A stretch of 64,000 nt of DNA from Thioalkalivibrio thiocyanoxidans ARh2 (GTDB lineage Bacteria; Pseudomonadota; Gammaproteobacteria; Ectothiorhodospirales; Ectothiorhodospiraceae). A program made the translations under genes and the position numbers. This document shows, piece after piece, positions 1 to 12,739 of the stretch. How positions within the stretch are numbered: the stretch's first letter is position 1; every line of letters starts with the position of its first letter. The stretch covers positions 27,454 to 91,453 of the forward strand of contig NZ_ARQK01000055.1 of NCBI RefSeq assembly GCF_000385215.1. Reading direction: 5' to 3'. Below the pieces are notes generated by a model that saw only the letters and a list, made by a program, of their open reading frames with translations, had not been told where the DNA came from and did not search any database.

Positions 1-673
1 CGCCGAGGCCGCCTTCCAGCCCCGCCTCGCGCGCGGCGTTGCCCTCGCGGAAGAAGGCCTGCAGGGCGTACTGCACGCCCCGCCCGGTGGCCTCCAGACG
101 ACCGCGCATGCCGCCCAGGTCGATTGGCTTGCCGGTCACGGCTGCGCCATGGTTGACGTCTTCCGGGTGACGGTCGCGATAGGTCTCCATGATCCAGGCC
201 ATCTCGCGCTGCGAGGTTCCGACGTCCGGGGCTGGCACGTTCTGCGAGGGACTGATGTAGTCGCGCTGGATCAGTTCGTGGGCGAAACGGCGGGTGATCC
301 GCTCCATCTCCCACTCGTCATATTTGCGCGGGTCGATGCGCAGCCCGCCCTTGGAACCCCCGAACGGGATGTCCACGATCGCGCACTTGTAGGTCATCAG
401 GGCGGCCAGGGCCTCGGCGTGTTCCTGGTCCATGGTGGGGGAGAACCGCAGCCCTCCCTTGGACGGGAGGCGGTGGGCGGAGTGCACGGCACGCCAGCCG
501 GTAAACACCTCGATGCGGTCGCGAAAGCGGATCGGAAAACTTACCTGGATCACCGAGTCACAGGCCTTGATCGCCTCCATCGCACCTTCGGGCAGTTCGA
601 GGAAGTGCATGGCGCGATCGACCATGTGTGAGACACTGTCCAGAAAGGTTTCCGGCGTTTCGTTTTCCGACAT
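1..673 (-). CDS. gdhA: Glutamate dehydrogenase, N-terminal part (cut by window edge)
   Basis: Reading leftward from the ATG at 673, an open frame of 224 codons runs off the left edge with no stop. It encodes the N-terminal substrate-binding domain of a hexameric Glu/Leu/Phe/Val dehydrogenase, which interconverts glutamate and 2-oxoglutarate. Visible family motifs include FGGSKGGLR, with the substrate-binding lysine, and PAPDVGT, with the catalytic aspartate. A second in-frame ATG lies at 679. An AAGGA Shine-Dalgarno sits 10 nt before the 673 start but only 4 nt before 679, so 673 is preferred. The gene is divergent from dusA. The nucleotide-binding half lies outside the window, so NAD versus NADP preference cannot be judged. 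Confidence 0.9.
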   Translation of the reverse strand, partial: MSENETPETFLDSVSHMVDRAMHFLELPEGAMEAIKACDSVIQVSFPIRFRDRIEVFTGWRAVHSAHRLPSKGGLRFSPTMDQEHAEALAALMTYKCAIVDIPFGGSKGGLRIDPRKYDEWEMERITRRFAHELIQRDYISPSQNVPAPDVGTSQREMAWIMETYRDRHPEDVNHGAAVTGKPIDLGGMRGRLEATGRGVQYALQAFFREGNAAREAGLEGGLG

Positions 674-697
674 GGGCATTTATTCCTTGGCATTCCG

Positions 698-724
698 GGC
701 GCCACCCGCCGGGCGGGTGGCGCC
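698..724. repeat. Perfect 13-bp palindrome between gdhA and dusA
   Basis: GGCGCCACCCGCC (698-710) and its exact complement (712-724) are separated by one base. The palindrome fills most of the divergent intergenic space and abuts the dusA start codon. It could be a repressor operator or a hairpin in the mRNA leader. There is no T-tract, so it is not an obvious terminator. Confidence 0.75.
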
Positions 725-1714
725 GTGACTGAATCGTTGCGTATTCCCGATCCACGTTTTTCGGTGGCGCCGATGATGGACTGGACCGACTCCTGGTGTC
801 GGCGTTTCCATCGGCTTCTGACCCGGCGCGCGCTGTTATACACCGAAATGGTACACGCCAACGCGGTGATCCACGGCGATCGCGACCGGCTGCTGGGCCA
901 TGTCCCGGCGGAACACCCGCTGGCGCTGCAGCTGGGCGGATCTGATCCCGCCACTCTCGCTCAGGCTGCACGCATCGCGGAAGAACGCGGCTTTGACGAG
1001 ATCAACCTGAACGTGGGCTGTCCCTCCGACCGCGTGCAGTCGGGCACGTTCGGCGCCTGCCTGATGGCGCAGCCGCAGCGGGTGGCCGAAATGGTGCGTG
1101 CGATGCAGGATGCCGTCGCGGTTCCGGTAACGGTCAAGCATCGGATCGGGATCGATGACCAGGATTCGGAGGCCGATCTGCGCGCGTTTGTCGAGACCGT
1201 TGCGCGGGGCGGCTGCCGGCATTTCATCGTGCATGCGCGCAAGGCGTGGCTGCAAGGCTTGAGCCCCAGGGACAACCGCGATGTTCCGCCTCTGGACTAC
1301 GAGCGCGTGTTCCGACTGAAAGCGGAGTTTCCGGAACTGACTATCGTGCTGAATGGCGGTCTGGACGATGTCCGCGCCGCGCGCAGCTATCTCGATCGGG
1401 TGGACGGGGTGATGTTCGGGCGGCTGGCCTACCATCAGCCGTGGGTGCTGTCCGAGGTCGACCGGCTGTACTTCGACGTGCCCGGCCAGGTGACGCGCGA
1501 GGCCGTGCTGCAGGGTCTGATCGACATGGCGCGCGACATGCACGCCGAGCGGATCCCGCTGGCGCGGCTGACCCGGCATGTGCTGGGGCTGTTTCACGGC
1601 GAGCCGGGGGCGCGCCAGTGGCGGCGCATCCTGACCGAGGGTGCACACCGGTCGGATGCTGGCCCGGAGCTAATAGAGCGCGCGGCGGAGCCCTGCCTGC
1701 GCGCCTGTGCCTGA
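725..1714 (+). CDS. dusA: tRNA-dihydrouridine(20/20a) synthase DusA
   Basis: The 329-residue product is a flavoprotein that reduces uridines 20/20a in the tRNA D-loop. The N-terminal TIM-barrel opens with RFSVAPMMDWTD, the hallmark of DusA-type enzymes. The catalytic cysteine is C99 in NVGCPS, followed by a GACLM segment, and the HARKAWLQGLSP stretch is typical of DusA rather than DusB/C. The start is a GTG at 725; a later start would cut into the conserved RFSVAPMM segment. It is transcribed away from gdhA across a perfect palindrome. Length and motifs match the family; only the exact start is uncertain. Confidence 0.93.
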   Translation: MTESLRIPDPRFSVAPMMDWTDSWCRRFHRLLTRRALLYTEMVHANAVIHGDRDRLLGHVPAEHPLALQLGGSDPATLAQAARIAEERGFDEINLNVGCPSDRVQSGTFGACLMAQPQRVAEMVRAMQDAVAVPVTVKHRIGIDDQDSEADLRAFVETVARGGCRHFIVHARKAWLQGLSPRDNRDVPPLDYERVFRLKAEFPELTIVLNGGLDDVRAARSYLDRVDGVMFGRLAYHQPWVLSEVDRLYFDVPGQVTREAVLQGLIDMARDMHAERIPLARLTRHVLGLFHGEPGARQWRRILTEGAHRSDAGPELIERAAEPCLRACA

Positions 1715-1724
1715 TTACAGGGGC

Positions 1725-2903
1725 CTAAGTGTCGGGAACTAAGGTCTGGGTTGGGTCTTCAGCGGGCTCCAGCCAGCCTTCCTCCAGTCCGTCGCGAAGC
1801 ATCTCGTGAATCGCCGGCCAATGGCGCTCCCACTGCTCCGGATCGAGGGTCTCCGTCGCGCACAGCCGCTCCAGTTCCTCCGGCGAAAGCTCGTGCGCCG
1901 AATAGCTGTGGCCGGCGACGCAGAGGACCGGCCCTGCCGGTGTCCCCAGCCAGTGGCGTCGAACGCCCGGGTGAATACGGCACGCCCTCGCTGCGGCGAC
2001 CGGATCACCGGGTTGCAGTTCGACGTTCGCCGCCGGCCGGCTCAGGAAGCGCCCGAGGAAGGCATCCAGTTCCGTATCGTCGGCGGCGAGCATATCGCGC
2101 AGGATACCGCGCAGGCGGGTACGGTCGTGTACCGGGAGTTCGCTTGCGTATGCGGACGCCGGGCGCTGGGGATCGCTGTATCGGGGCTCTTCGCCGACCC
2201 GGTTGGCCCGCTCCTCCAGAAATCCGGTCAGCAGGTCGAGATAGGTGGGGGCACGAAAGCCGACCGACCAGGTCATGCACCGGTCATCCAATGACAGGCC
2301 GTAGTGAGGCAGGTTGGGGGGCAGGTAGAGCAGGTCGCCCGGTTCGAGCTCCCAGCTCTCGCTTGGATCGAACTCGCGCAGGATCGCCAGAGGCAGGTCG
2401 TCGTGGCAGTCCAGCGGCCCGGGTGGCGACTGGATCTGCCAGCGCCGGCGCCCGGCCGCCTGGAACAGAAAGACATCGTAGGCATCGACATGGGGCCCGA
2501 CCGAGCCTCCGGGTGCCGCGTAGGAGATCATCAGGTCGTCGCGGCGCCAGCGCGGGACAAAGTCGAACTGCGCGAGGAAGTCCCGGCCTTCGGGCCAGAA
2601 CCGCTCGACGTCGCTGACCAGCAGCGTCCAGGCGCGATCGGGCAGGGAAGCGAAGCGATCTTCTTCGAACGGGCCGTATTCGACCGCCCAGTCGGCTTGG
2701 TCGGTCCCGCCGAGCACGAGCCGGGCGCTGGCATCCGGGTCACAGGCGAGCCCGGCCAGATCGTCGGGCTCGATGGGGTTGGCGAAGCCCGATACCGCGC
2801 CGCGTACGAGCAGCGGCTTTTGTTGCCAGTAGTCGCGCAGAAACTCCGCCGGTGAGAGCCCGCCCAGCAGCTCCAGGCCCTGATTCGGGTCGTGGGCGGG
2901 CAC
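1725..2903 (-). CDS. roxA: Ribosomal uL16 3-hydroxylase-like JmjC/cupin oxygenase (YcfD family)
   Basis: The 392-residue protein belongs to the YcfD/RoxA 2-oxoglutarate- and Fe(II)-dependent oxygenases, which hydroxylate an arginine of ribosomal protein L16 in E. coli. A cupin/JmjC domain spans roughly residues 90-225. Its iron triad is visible as H138 and D140 (GPHVDAYD) and H200 (NLPHYG). The C-terminal half matches the winged-helix dimerisation region in length. It starts with GTG three bases after the purB stop, so translation is probably coupled to purB. Substrate assignment is by family only. Confidence 0.85.
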   Translation of the reverse strand: MPAHDPNQGLELLGGLSPAEFLRDYWQQKPLLVRGAVSGFANPIEPDDLAGLACDPDASARLVLGGTDQADWAVEYGPFEEDRFASLPDRAWTLLVSDVERFWPEGRDFLAQFDFVPRWRRDDLMISYAAPGGSVGPHVDAYDVFLFQAAGRRRWQIQSPPGPLDCHDDLPLAILREFDPSESWELEPGDLLYLPPNLPHYGLSLDDRCMTWSVGFRAPTYLDLLTGFLEERANRVGEEPRYSDPQRPASAYASELPVHDRTRLRGILRDMLAADDTELDAFLGRFLSRPAANVELQPGDPVAAARACRIHPGVRRHWLGTPAGPVLCVAGHSYSAHELSPEELERLCATETLDPEQWERHWPAIHEMLRDGLEEGWLEPAEDPTQTLVPDT

Positions 2904-2906
2904 GCC

Positions 2907-4304
<1,398 letters not shown>

Positions 4305-4400
4305 TCAGGTGCATGGGGATGCGCCCATCGGACGGTCGATTGACGCGGCGCAGTATAATACATCGCCAGGGAGACGCCGATGAGTGCCCACGCCCGCGTT

Positions 4401-4496
4401 GACGCCCCATTTTCTCGAAACAAGGCACTGCCGTGCGGTGCTGTCGTTGCTCGGGATCAGGCGGCGCAACGGAGGTATCGGGGAAAATGGGGCGTC
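4401..4496. repeat. Structured segment bounded by 13-bp inverted repeats
   Basis: GACGCCCCATTTT (4401-4413) is exactly complementary to 4484-4496. Nested inside is GTTGC (4446-4450) paired with GCAAC (4466-4470). The segment could be a small nonautonomous element or a folded leader RNA. Neither a terminator T-tract nor an ORF explains it. Confidence 0.6.
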
Positions 4497-4502
4497 CACC
4501 CA

Positions 4503-4637
4503 TCAAGGGCTCGGCCACTTTTGCGTCCTGCCGGCGTTGCGCCTCGCTTATGTAGCTCGGCTACACTGCGCTCACCGCGCCTTGTCAGAACGCAACAGTG
4601 ACTCGAGCGCGGACGTGTGAACTCATCAGCGTCTCCC
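4503..4637 (+). repeat. Interspersed structured repeat, copy A (upstream of fumC)
   Basis: This copy matches the complement of 63868-64000 over nearly its whole length. Outer arms CACTTTTGCG (4516-4525) and CGCAACAGTG (4591-4600) pair with one mismatch. An inner hairpin is TGTAGC-TCG-GCTACA (4551-4565). GCTCG near the left end pairs with CGAGC at the right. The tail ATCAGCGTCTCCC ends about 15 bp before the fumC Shine-Dalgarno. Confidence 0.75.
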
Positions 4638-4662
4638 TCGTCCCGATCATTTGGAGGAGTGC

Positions 4663-6051
4663 ATGTCGAAGTCCCCGACCCGCCAGGAGCAGGACAGCCT
4701 CGGACCGGTGGAAGTCCCCCGGGATGCCCTCTGGGGTGCCCAGACCCAGCGCGCCATCGACAACTTCCAGATCGCCGGCCGGCCCATGCCCCATGCGTTC
4801 ATTCGGGCCCTCGCGCTGACCAAGGCGGCCTGCGCGGAGGCCAACCAGGAAGTGGGCCAGCTCCCCGATGCCGTGGCGAACGCGATTGTGGCCGCTGCAG
4901 AGGCGGTCGCCGCGGGCGAGCATGCGGACGCCTTCCCGGTCGACGTCTATCAGACCGGCTCGGGCACCAGCACCAACATGAACATGAACGAGGTGCTCGC
5001 GCGAATCGCTTCAGGTGGCGGCGAGCCGGTTCATCCGAACGATCATGTGAACCGCTCGCAGAGCTCCAACGACGTGATCCCTACCGCGTTACATGTGTCT
5101 GCGGCGCTGGCGCTGGAGCAGGAACTGGTGCCTGCGCTGCGCCACCTGATTGCCACGATTGCCCGGCGCGAGGGCGAGGTCGGGGCGCTGGTCAAGACCG
5201 GGCGCACGCACCTGATGGATGCGATGCCCGTGACGCTGGGGCAGGAACTCTCCGGCTGGCGCAGGCAACTGGAACTGGATCTGGATCGCCTGGAGCATAC
5301 CCGCGCGCGCATTCAGCGTCTGGCCATTGGCGCCACTGCCGTGGGCACCGGCATCAATGCACCCGCCGGCTTCGGCGGGCGTGTGGCAGGGCGCCTGGCC
5401 GAGCGAACCGGCCTGTCGTTTGTGCATGAGGGCAATGGCTTCGCGGCGCTGGCCAGTCAGGACAGCGCGGTGGAGCTTTCCGGACAGCTGCGCACGGTTG
5501 CCGTCGGGCTCACCAAGATCGCGAACGACCTGCGCTGGATGAACTCGGGCCCCCTGGCGGGGTTGGGCGAGATTGCCCTTCCGGCCCTGCAACCCGGCAG
5601 TTCGATTATGCCGGGCAAGGTCAACCCGGTGATCCCGGAGGCGGTGATTATGGCCTCGCAACAGGTGATCGGTCTGGATGCAGCGATCGCGGCCGCCGGC
5701 GCCGGGGGTAATTTCCAGCTGAATGTCGGCCTCCCGCTGATTGCCGACAACCTGCTGACCCAGATCGGCCTGCTGGCGCGTGCCTCCAACCATCTGGCGG
5801 ACCGGGCGATCGCGGGCTTTACGGTGAACGAGGACAATCTGCGTGCTGCGCTGGATCGCAACCCGATCCTGGTGACGGCCCTGAACGCGGAGATCGGCTA
5901 CGAGTCGGGCGCCCGCATCGCCAAGGAGGCCTATGCCACCGGACGACCGATACTGGAGGTCGCGGCGGAGCACACGGATATCCCGCGCGAGCGGCTGCAA
6001 GCACTGCTGGATCCGGCGAAGCTGACGGGCCCGGGCGGTGCCGGCGGATAG
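4663..6051 (+). CDS. fumC: Class II fumarate hydratase
   Basis: The 462-residue iron-independent fumarase interconverts fumarate and malate in the TCA cycle. The superfamily signature GSSIMPGKVNP is at residues 312-322, with the catalytic serine at 313-314. The TGRTHLMDAMP segment carries the general base H183, and the SGTSTNMNMNEV segment is also present. The start is the ATG at 4663, because GGAGG at 4653-4657 is correctly spaced from it; the upstream TTG at 4651 has no such site. It is preceded by structured repeat copy A, whose role in expression is unknown. Confidence 0.96.
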   Translation: MSKSPTRQEQDSLGPVEVPRDALWGAQTQRAIDNFQIAGRPMPHAFIRALALTKAACAEANQEVGQLPDAVANAIVAAAEAVAAGEHADAFPVDVYQTGSGTSTNMNMNEVLARIASGGGEPVHPNDHVNRSQSSNDVIPTALHVSAALALEQELVPALRHLIATIARREGEVGALVKTGRTHLMDAMPVTLGQELSGWRRQLELDLDRLEHTRARIQRLAIGATAVGTGINAPAGFGGRVAGRLAERTGLSFVHEGNGFAALASQDSAVELSGQLRTVAVGLTKIANDLRWMNSGPLAGLGEIALPALQPGSSIMPGKVNPVIPEAVIMASQQVIGLDAAIAAAGAGGNFQLNVGLPLIADNLLTQIGLLARASNHLADRAIAGFTVNEDNLRAALDRNPILVTALNAEIGYESGARIAKEAYATGRPILEVAAEHTDIPRERLQALLDPAKLTGPGGAGG

Positions 6052-6053
6052 GT

Positions 6054-8003
6054 TTATCCGGCCCGCGGGAGACGCGCCCGGTCCTGCAACAGGGCGTGGA
6101 ACTCGTTGAATGCCATGGGGTGGGCAAAGAAGTAGCCCTGGGCCTCGTTGCAGCCGAACTCGCGCAGGATCTCGGCCTGGCGTTCAGTTTCAACGCCTTC
6201 CGCGATGATGTTCAGGCCCAGCGTATGCGCCATCTGCACGATGGCCTGGACGATCTTCGCATCGCCGTCGCTGCGCTCGAGATCCTGGACGAAGGAACGG
6301 TCGATCTTGAGGGTGTCCGCCGGGAGTTTCTTGAGCTGAATCAGCGAAGCATGGCCGGTGCCGAAGTCGTCCACGGCCAGCCGCATGCCGATCTCCCGCA
6401 GGCGCTCGAACATGCGGGCGGCACCCTTCGGGTCATCCATGATGGTGGTTTCGGTCAGTTCCAGCTCGATGCACTCGGGGGCAACGTTCGCGGTCTGCAG
6501 GATGGCGTGAAAGTCGCCGGCGAGGTCGGGCTGGCGCAGCTGTCGCGCGGAGACGTTGACCGCGATGCGGAAGGCCTGATTCCGGGCCGGAGAGGGCAGG
6601 CGCTTCAGATCCCGACAGACCTGGCGGAGCACCCATTCCCCAATCGCCTCGATCAGCGTCATGTCCTCTGCCAACTCGATGAAGTGGCTGGGGGGCAACA
6701 GACCGAGTTTCGGATGCTGCCAGCGGATCAGGGCCTCCGCGCCCAGGATGTCACCTGTATACAGGTCGACCTTCGGCTGGTAGTGCAGGACCAGCTGGTC
6801 TTGCTCGATGGCGGTCCCCAGTTCCTTTTCCAGTTCGAAATGGCGGAAGGTGCGGGAATTCAGGTCCTGGGTGTAGAAGCGAAAGCCGTTGCGGCCGCGT
6901 TGCTTGGCCTCGTACATGGCGGCATCGGCGTTGCTGAGCAGGACATCGGAGTCTTCCCCGTCGTAGGGAAATACGGCGATTCCGCACGACGCGCTGGTCA
7001 CCACGGGGTGATCGAAGATCGTGCGTTCTACCGCGGTCGTGCGCACGATGTCGGTCACCAGCCGGACACAGCCCTCCAGGCCCTGCAGATCCTCGACCAG
7101 GATGCCGAACTCGTCGCCCCCCAGGCGCGACAGGGTTGCGCGCAACGCGCGCCCCGCGCGGTCACGGCCACGTTCCAGCAGTCTGCCCAGGTCCTGTGCG
7201 ACCTTGCGGATCAGCTCGTCCCCGGCGCGATGCCCCAGCGAGTCGTTCAGGCGCTTGAAGTTGTCCAGGTCCAGCAGGATCAACGCAATGTGATGATCGG
7301 TGCCCCGATGGCGATCAATCGCCTGTGAGAGCCGGTCGCTGAACAGCATCCGGTTGGGCAGGTTGGTCAGGGAGTCGTGCGACTGGTGATGGAGCAGTTC
7401 GCGCGACTGGTGTTCGGTAATCCGCTGCAAGGCCTTTTGCCGCCGTTCCATCATCTGGAACAGGTCCGCGCTCTCCAGCGCATAGGCCGTGTTGAACAGC
7501 ACCATGGTCAGCGTCGAGAGGGTCATCTCGTGGCGCTGGAGGTCGTTCTGGCGAAAACGGGCGGCGAACATGCCGCGAATACGGGTTCGGGTCGAGATGA
7601 CATGGAGCAGCACGCTCTCGCCCTCGAAGTGTGAAGGCAGGCAGACAGGATGATTCTGGTGCAACGCCCAGGAGAAGGTGCCTTCCCGAATCAGGTCCTC
7701 GACCGCATCCGCGAGATCGTATGCATCCTTTTGAGGGTGCTGCTGATAGGCGAGATCAAACGAAGACTCGCCGTCGAGGATGTAGACCGCCATGTCGCGG
7801 GCCGGCAGCAGACGTCGGATGGATTCCAGACTGCTCTGGATGATCAGGTCCGGGCTGCGATTGCGGTCGGTGTCGCCAAAGATCGCGGTGGTCGAGGCGA
7901 GCACGTCCATCGCGTAGGCGTTTGCCTCCAGCGCTTCCTCGAGGAAGCGGATGCGCTCGTGCAGCGCATTGACCTCGTCAGGCGTCTTGTAGGAAGGGCT
8001 CAT
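6054..8003 (-). CDS. GAF-GGDEF-EAL cyclic-di-GMP signalling protein
   Basis: The 649-residue protein has no membrane segment. A short N-terminal helix is followed by a GAF-like sensor region (about 25-185), a GGDEF domain (about 205-375) with the intact active-site motif at 295-299, and an EAL domain (about 395-640) with EAL at 423-425. EAL catalytic landmarks (NVSARQ, ELTET, DDFGTG, KIDRSF, EGVET) are all present, so phosphodiesterase activity is plausible. No RxxD inhibitory site precedes GGDEF. Both activities may be real, or the GGDEF domain may regulate the EAL domain. It is convergent with fumC and lies 45 bp after the HDOD gene, probably in the same transcript. Confidence 0.9.
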   Translation of the reverse strand: MSPSYKTPDEVNALHERIRFLEEALEANAYAMDVLASTTAIFGDTDRNRSPDLIIQSSLESIRRLLPARDMAVYILDGESSFDLAYQQHPQKDAYDLADAVEDLIREGTFSWALHQNHPVCLPSHFEGESVLLHVISTRTRIRGMFAARFRQNDLQRHEMTLSTLTMVLFNTAYALESADLFQMMERRQKALQRITEHQSRELLHHQSHDSLTNLPNRMLFSDRLSQAIDRHRGTDHHIALILLDLDNFKRLNDSLGHRAGDELIRKVAQDLGRLLERGRDRAGRALRATLSRLGGDEFGILVEDLQGLEGCVRLVTDIVRTTAVERTIFDHPVVTSASCGIAVFPYDGEDSDVLLSNADAAMYEAKQRGRNGFRFYTQDLNSRTFRHFELEKELGTAIEQDQLVLHYQPKVDLYTGDILGAEALIRWQHPKLGLLPPSHFIELAEDMTLIEAIGEWVLRQVCRDLKRLPSPARNQAFRIAVNVSARQLRQPDLAGDFHAILQTANVAPECIELELTETTIMDDPKGAARMFERLREIGMRLAVDDFGTGHASLIQLKKLPADTLKIDRSFVQDLERSDGDAKIVQAIVQMAHTLGLNIIAEGVETERQAEILREFGCNEAQGYFFAHPMAFNEFHALLQDRARLPRAG

Positions 8004-8048
8004 GCCGGGTCGTCCTTTACCTGCGTCCGTGCGCTCATCCGTCCCTCG

Positions 8049-8888
8049 TCAGTCCAGCAGGATCGCCTGCATCTGTCCGAGCTGCTTCCGGGCATCGCCG
8101 ATCACGGCTTCGTAGGTCTCGATCTCAAGGCCGATGCGGTCAAAGGTCTCCGCCTCCACGGGCGGGACGAAGCGTTCGCCCGACGACCCCAGTCGAAAGG
8201 CGTTGGCGATGCTGTCGGCTACATGGACGATCGCGGTCTCGACCGGGAAGGCCTGTGCTTCGGTCGGCGCATGGTGGAAACGGGTGGCCTCCACCTGTGC
8301 CGGTGACATGCCCCATTGCTCCATCAGCTCCGCGCCAATGGCCGCATGGTCGAAGCCGAGAAACTCCGTCTCCGCCTCGAACAGCAGGATGCGCTCCCGC
8401 TCGCGGATGTTGATCAGCTCCTCGGTGCGACTGGACAGATGCAGGAACATCAGCAAGCGCCCGAGGTCGTGCATGATCCCGTAGAGATAAAGTCGTTCGA
8501 TGTTGGCCTCGCGCCGGAACCGCGCGATTGAACGGCTCAGCACGCCGACGGCGAGGCTGTGACGCCAGAAGGACTCCATGTCCACGCCGATCACCGGAAC
8601 ACCGCGAAAGTGTTCGATCACGACCGTCGACATCACGATCTGCCGCATCTGTTGCAGGCCGATGATGGAGACCGCCCGGTGCAGGGTGTCGATCGGCTCC
8701 GGGAAGCCATAGAGCGAGGAGTTGGCCACCTTGAGTGTCTTGGCTGCGATCGTGGGGTCCAGCTCCACGGCCTCGGTGATGGCCGCGACATTGGCTGTCG
8801 GGTCGCTGAGGCGCGTAAAGATGGTGTTGTAGCTTCCGGAGAAGCTGCACAGGGCATCGTCCGCGGCGAGAAAATCGTCGACCGTCAT
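8049..8888 (-). CDS. HDOD domain signalling protein
   Basis: The 279-residue protein consists mainly of an HDOD domain, a degenerate relative of HD/HD-GYP domains. LDPTIAAKTLKVANSSLYG and AVSIIGLQQMRQIVM are characteristic. A histidine-aspartate pair occurs in YGIMHDLGRLL and a further histidine in EFLGFDHAAIGAELM. The ATG at 8888 is chosen because it overlaps the upstream stop as ATGA; an upstream ATG at 8924 would lie inside the preceding gene. It sits between a small partner gene and the GGDEF-EAL gene, all leftward. HDOD proteins regulate motility and c-di-GMP in other Proteobacteria; its target here is unknown. Confidence 0.88.
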   Translation of the reverse strand: MTVDDFLAADDALCSFSGSYNTIFTRLSDPTANVAAITEAVELDPTIAAKTLKVANSSLYGFPEPIDTLHRAVSIIGLQQMRQIVMSTVVIEHFRGVPVIGVDMESFWRHSLAVGVLSRSIARFRREANIERLYLYGIMHDLGRLLMFLHLSSRTEELINIRERERILLFEAETEFLGFDHAAIGAELMEQWGMSPAQVEATRFHHAPTEAQAFPVETAIVHVADSIANAFRLGSSGERFVPPVEAETFDRIGLEIETYEAVIGDARKQLGQMQAILLD

Positions 8889-9277
8889 GCCTGTTCGCTC
8901 CGCCTTCTCGGTGCGTAGCGGCACAGCTCGTCCAGCAGGGCCTGCCGCGCCAGGCGGTAGATGCCGGACATGGGGTGCTCGTCCACCGTGCAGTGCTGAA
9001 AGCGCTCGGCAAGGATCTCGTCGGCGCGGGCCTCTATCTCGGGGGTGGGTTCGGCGGCAGGGGGTTCTTCGTTGTCCTGCGGGGCCGACATCGGTGCGTC
9101 GTCGGCACCCTCCTCGAGCACCTCGACGGCCGTGATCCCCCAGGACAGCAGTACTCGAATCTGCTTGTCCTGGAGAACCATGCCAGCGGGGACCAGAAGC
9201 CGGCCGGAGCGGTCATGGACCGCAGCCGCCAGCGTATGGCCGGACCTCACGTCCTCTATGGGTACCCGCCGCGTCAT
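8885..9277 (-). CDS. Small protein with HD-GYP-type N-terminal-like domain, function unknown
   Basis: The 130-residue protein has residues 1-55 with the pattern of a short beta-rich module often found before HD-GYP or HDOD domains (VRSGHTLAAAVHDRSGRLLVPAGMVL, split here as VRSGHTLAAAV then GRLLVPAGMVL). A proline/glutamate-rich linker (about 56-80) and a helical tail follow. Its stop overlaps the HDOD start by 4 bp, so the two are coupled and may act together. No catalytic residues are recognisable. It could be the detached sensor half of an HDOD or HD-GYP protein. Confidence 0.65.
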   Translation of the reverse strand: MTRRVPIEDVRSGHTLAAAVHDRSGRLLVPAGMVLQDKQIRVLLSWGITAVEVLEEGADDAPMSAPQDNEEPPAAEPTPEIEARADEILAERFQHCTVDEHPMSGIYRLARQALLDELCRYAPRRRSEQA

Positions 9278-9292
9278 GCTGTGACCTTAGTC

Positions 9293-12040
<2,748 letters not shown>

Positions 12041-12056
12041 GATGCGCTATCCGCTG

Positions 12057-12686
12057 TCAGGTGTTCAGTCGTTGAAGGATGTGGTCCGCTTGGCGAATCA
12101 GTCGTTTGCGGCCCAGAAGGAGTTTCCAGCGAGATCCACCCGCCTGGCGCCAGAGCACGGCGGCACGGATGCCGGCCAGCAGCAGGGCGCGAACGCGCGC
12201 GGCGATCTCGGGATTGGAAAGATGATTCTGTTCGCCCTGGACGACGATACGCGGACCCAGCTCGGAGATGGTCTCCTTGTAGATCTCGGCCAGGCGCGCG
12301 ATCACGCTCTCGTGCGTGATGGTGAAATAGTCCACCTGCCGTTGGGCACCCTGCAGCCCGTCGCCCAGTTTCTGCAGCATGTCCGGGCGTTTTTGCAGCT
12401 TGCGTTCCAGAAAGATCAGGCCCACCGCGTAGCGTGTGATCTCCATATCCGGTGGTTTGCCGCCATTTTGCAGCTGGCTGTGCACCCGCTCCAGGCCCGG
12501 GCGCAGGCTGCTGGCGCCGCGGTAGACATCCTCGGGCGTCTCCGCGTCGAACGCGAACAGGCTGCCGATCAGGATCTCGAATTCGTATTCGTCGCAGCTG
12601 CCGCGCCAGGCCAGGTCCTTGACCAGGCTGGCGCATTGGAAGAGGGCGGCCAGCGCCAACGTGCGGTTGTGGTCGTTACGGTCCAA
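12057..12686 (-). CDS. hflD: High frequency lysogenization protein HflD homolog
   Basis: The 209-residue protein is helical, peripheral and membrane-associated; in E. coli it binds lambda CII and affects lysogeny. The pattern TLALAALFQCASLVKDLAWRG near the N-terminus and the central YAVGLIFLERKL region match the family. A TTG start at 12686 is used, and no better start is visible. It follows mnmA by 53 bp, and that gene order is widely conserved. The physiological role outside E. coli is not established. Confidence 0.88.
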   Translation of the reverse strand: MDRNDHNRTLALAALFQCASLVKDLAWRGSCDEYEFEILIGSLFAFDAETPEDVYRGASSLRPGLERVHSQLQNGGKPPDMEITRYAVGLIFLERKLQKRPDMLQKLGDGLQGAQRQVDYFTITHESVIARLAEIYKETISELGPRIVVQGEQNHLSNPEIAARVRALLLAGIRAAVLWRQAGGSRWKLLLGRKRLIRQADHILQRLNT

Positions 12687-12739
12687 GCCGGAGGGCTCCC
12701 GGAACAGGCGTGAGTGGGTGGCTGCGTAAAACGCGCCTA

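Noticed and set aside
4340..4359. TTGACG and TATAAT near each other before fumC
   Set aside because: The spacer is only 8 bp, far from the 16-18 bp needed for a sigma70 promoter.
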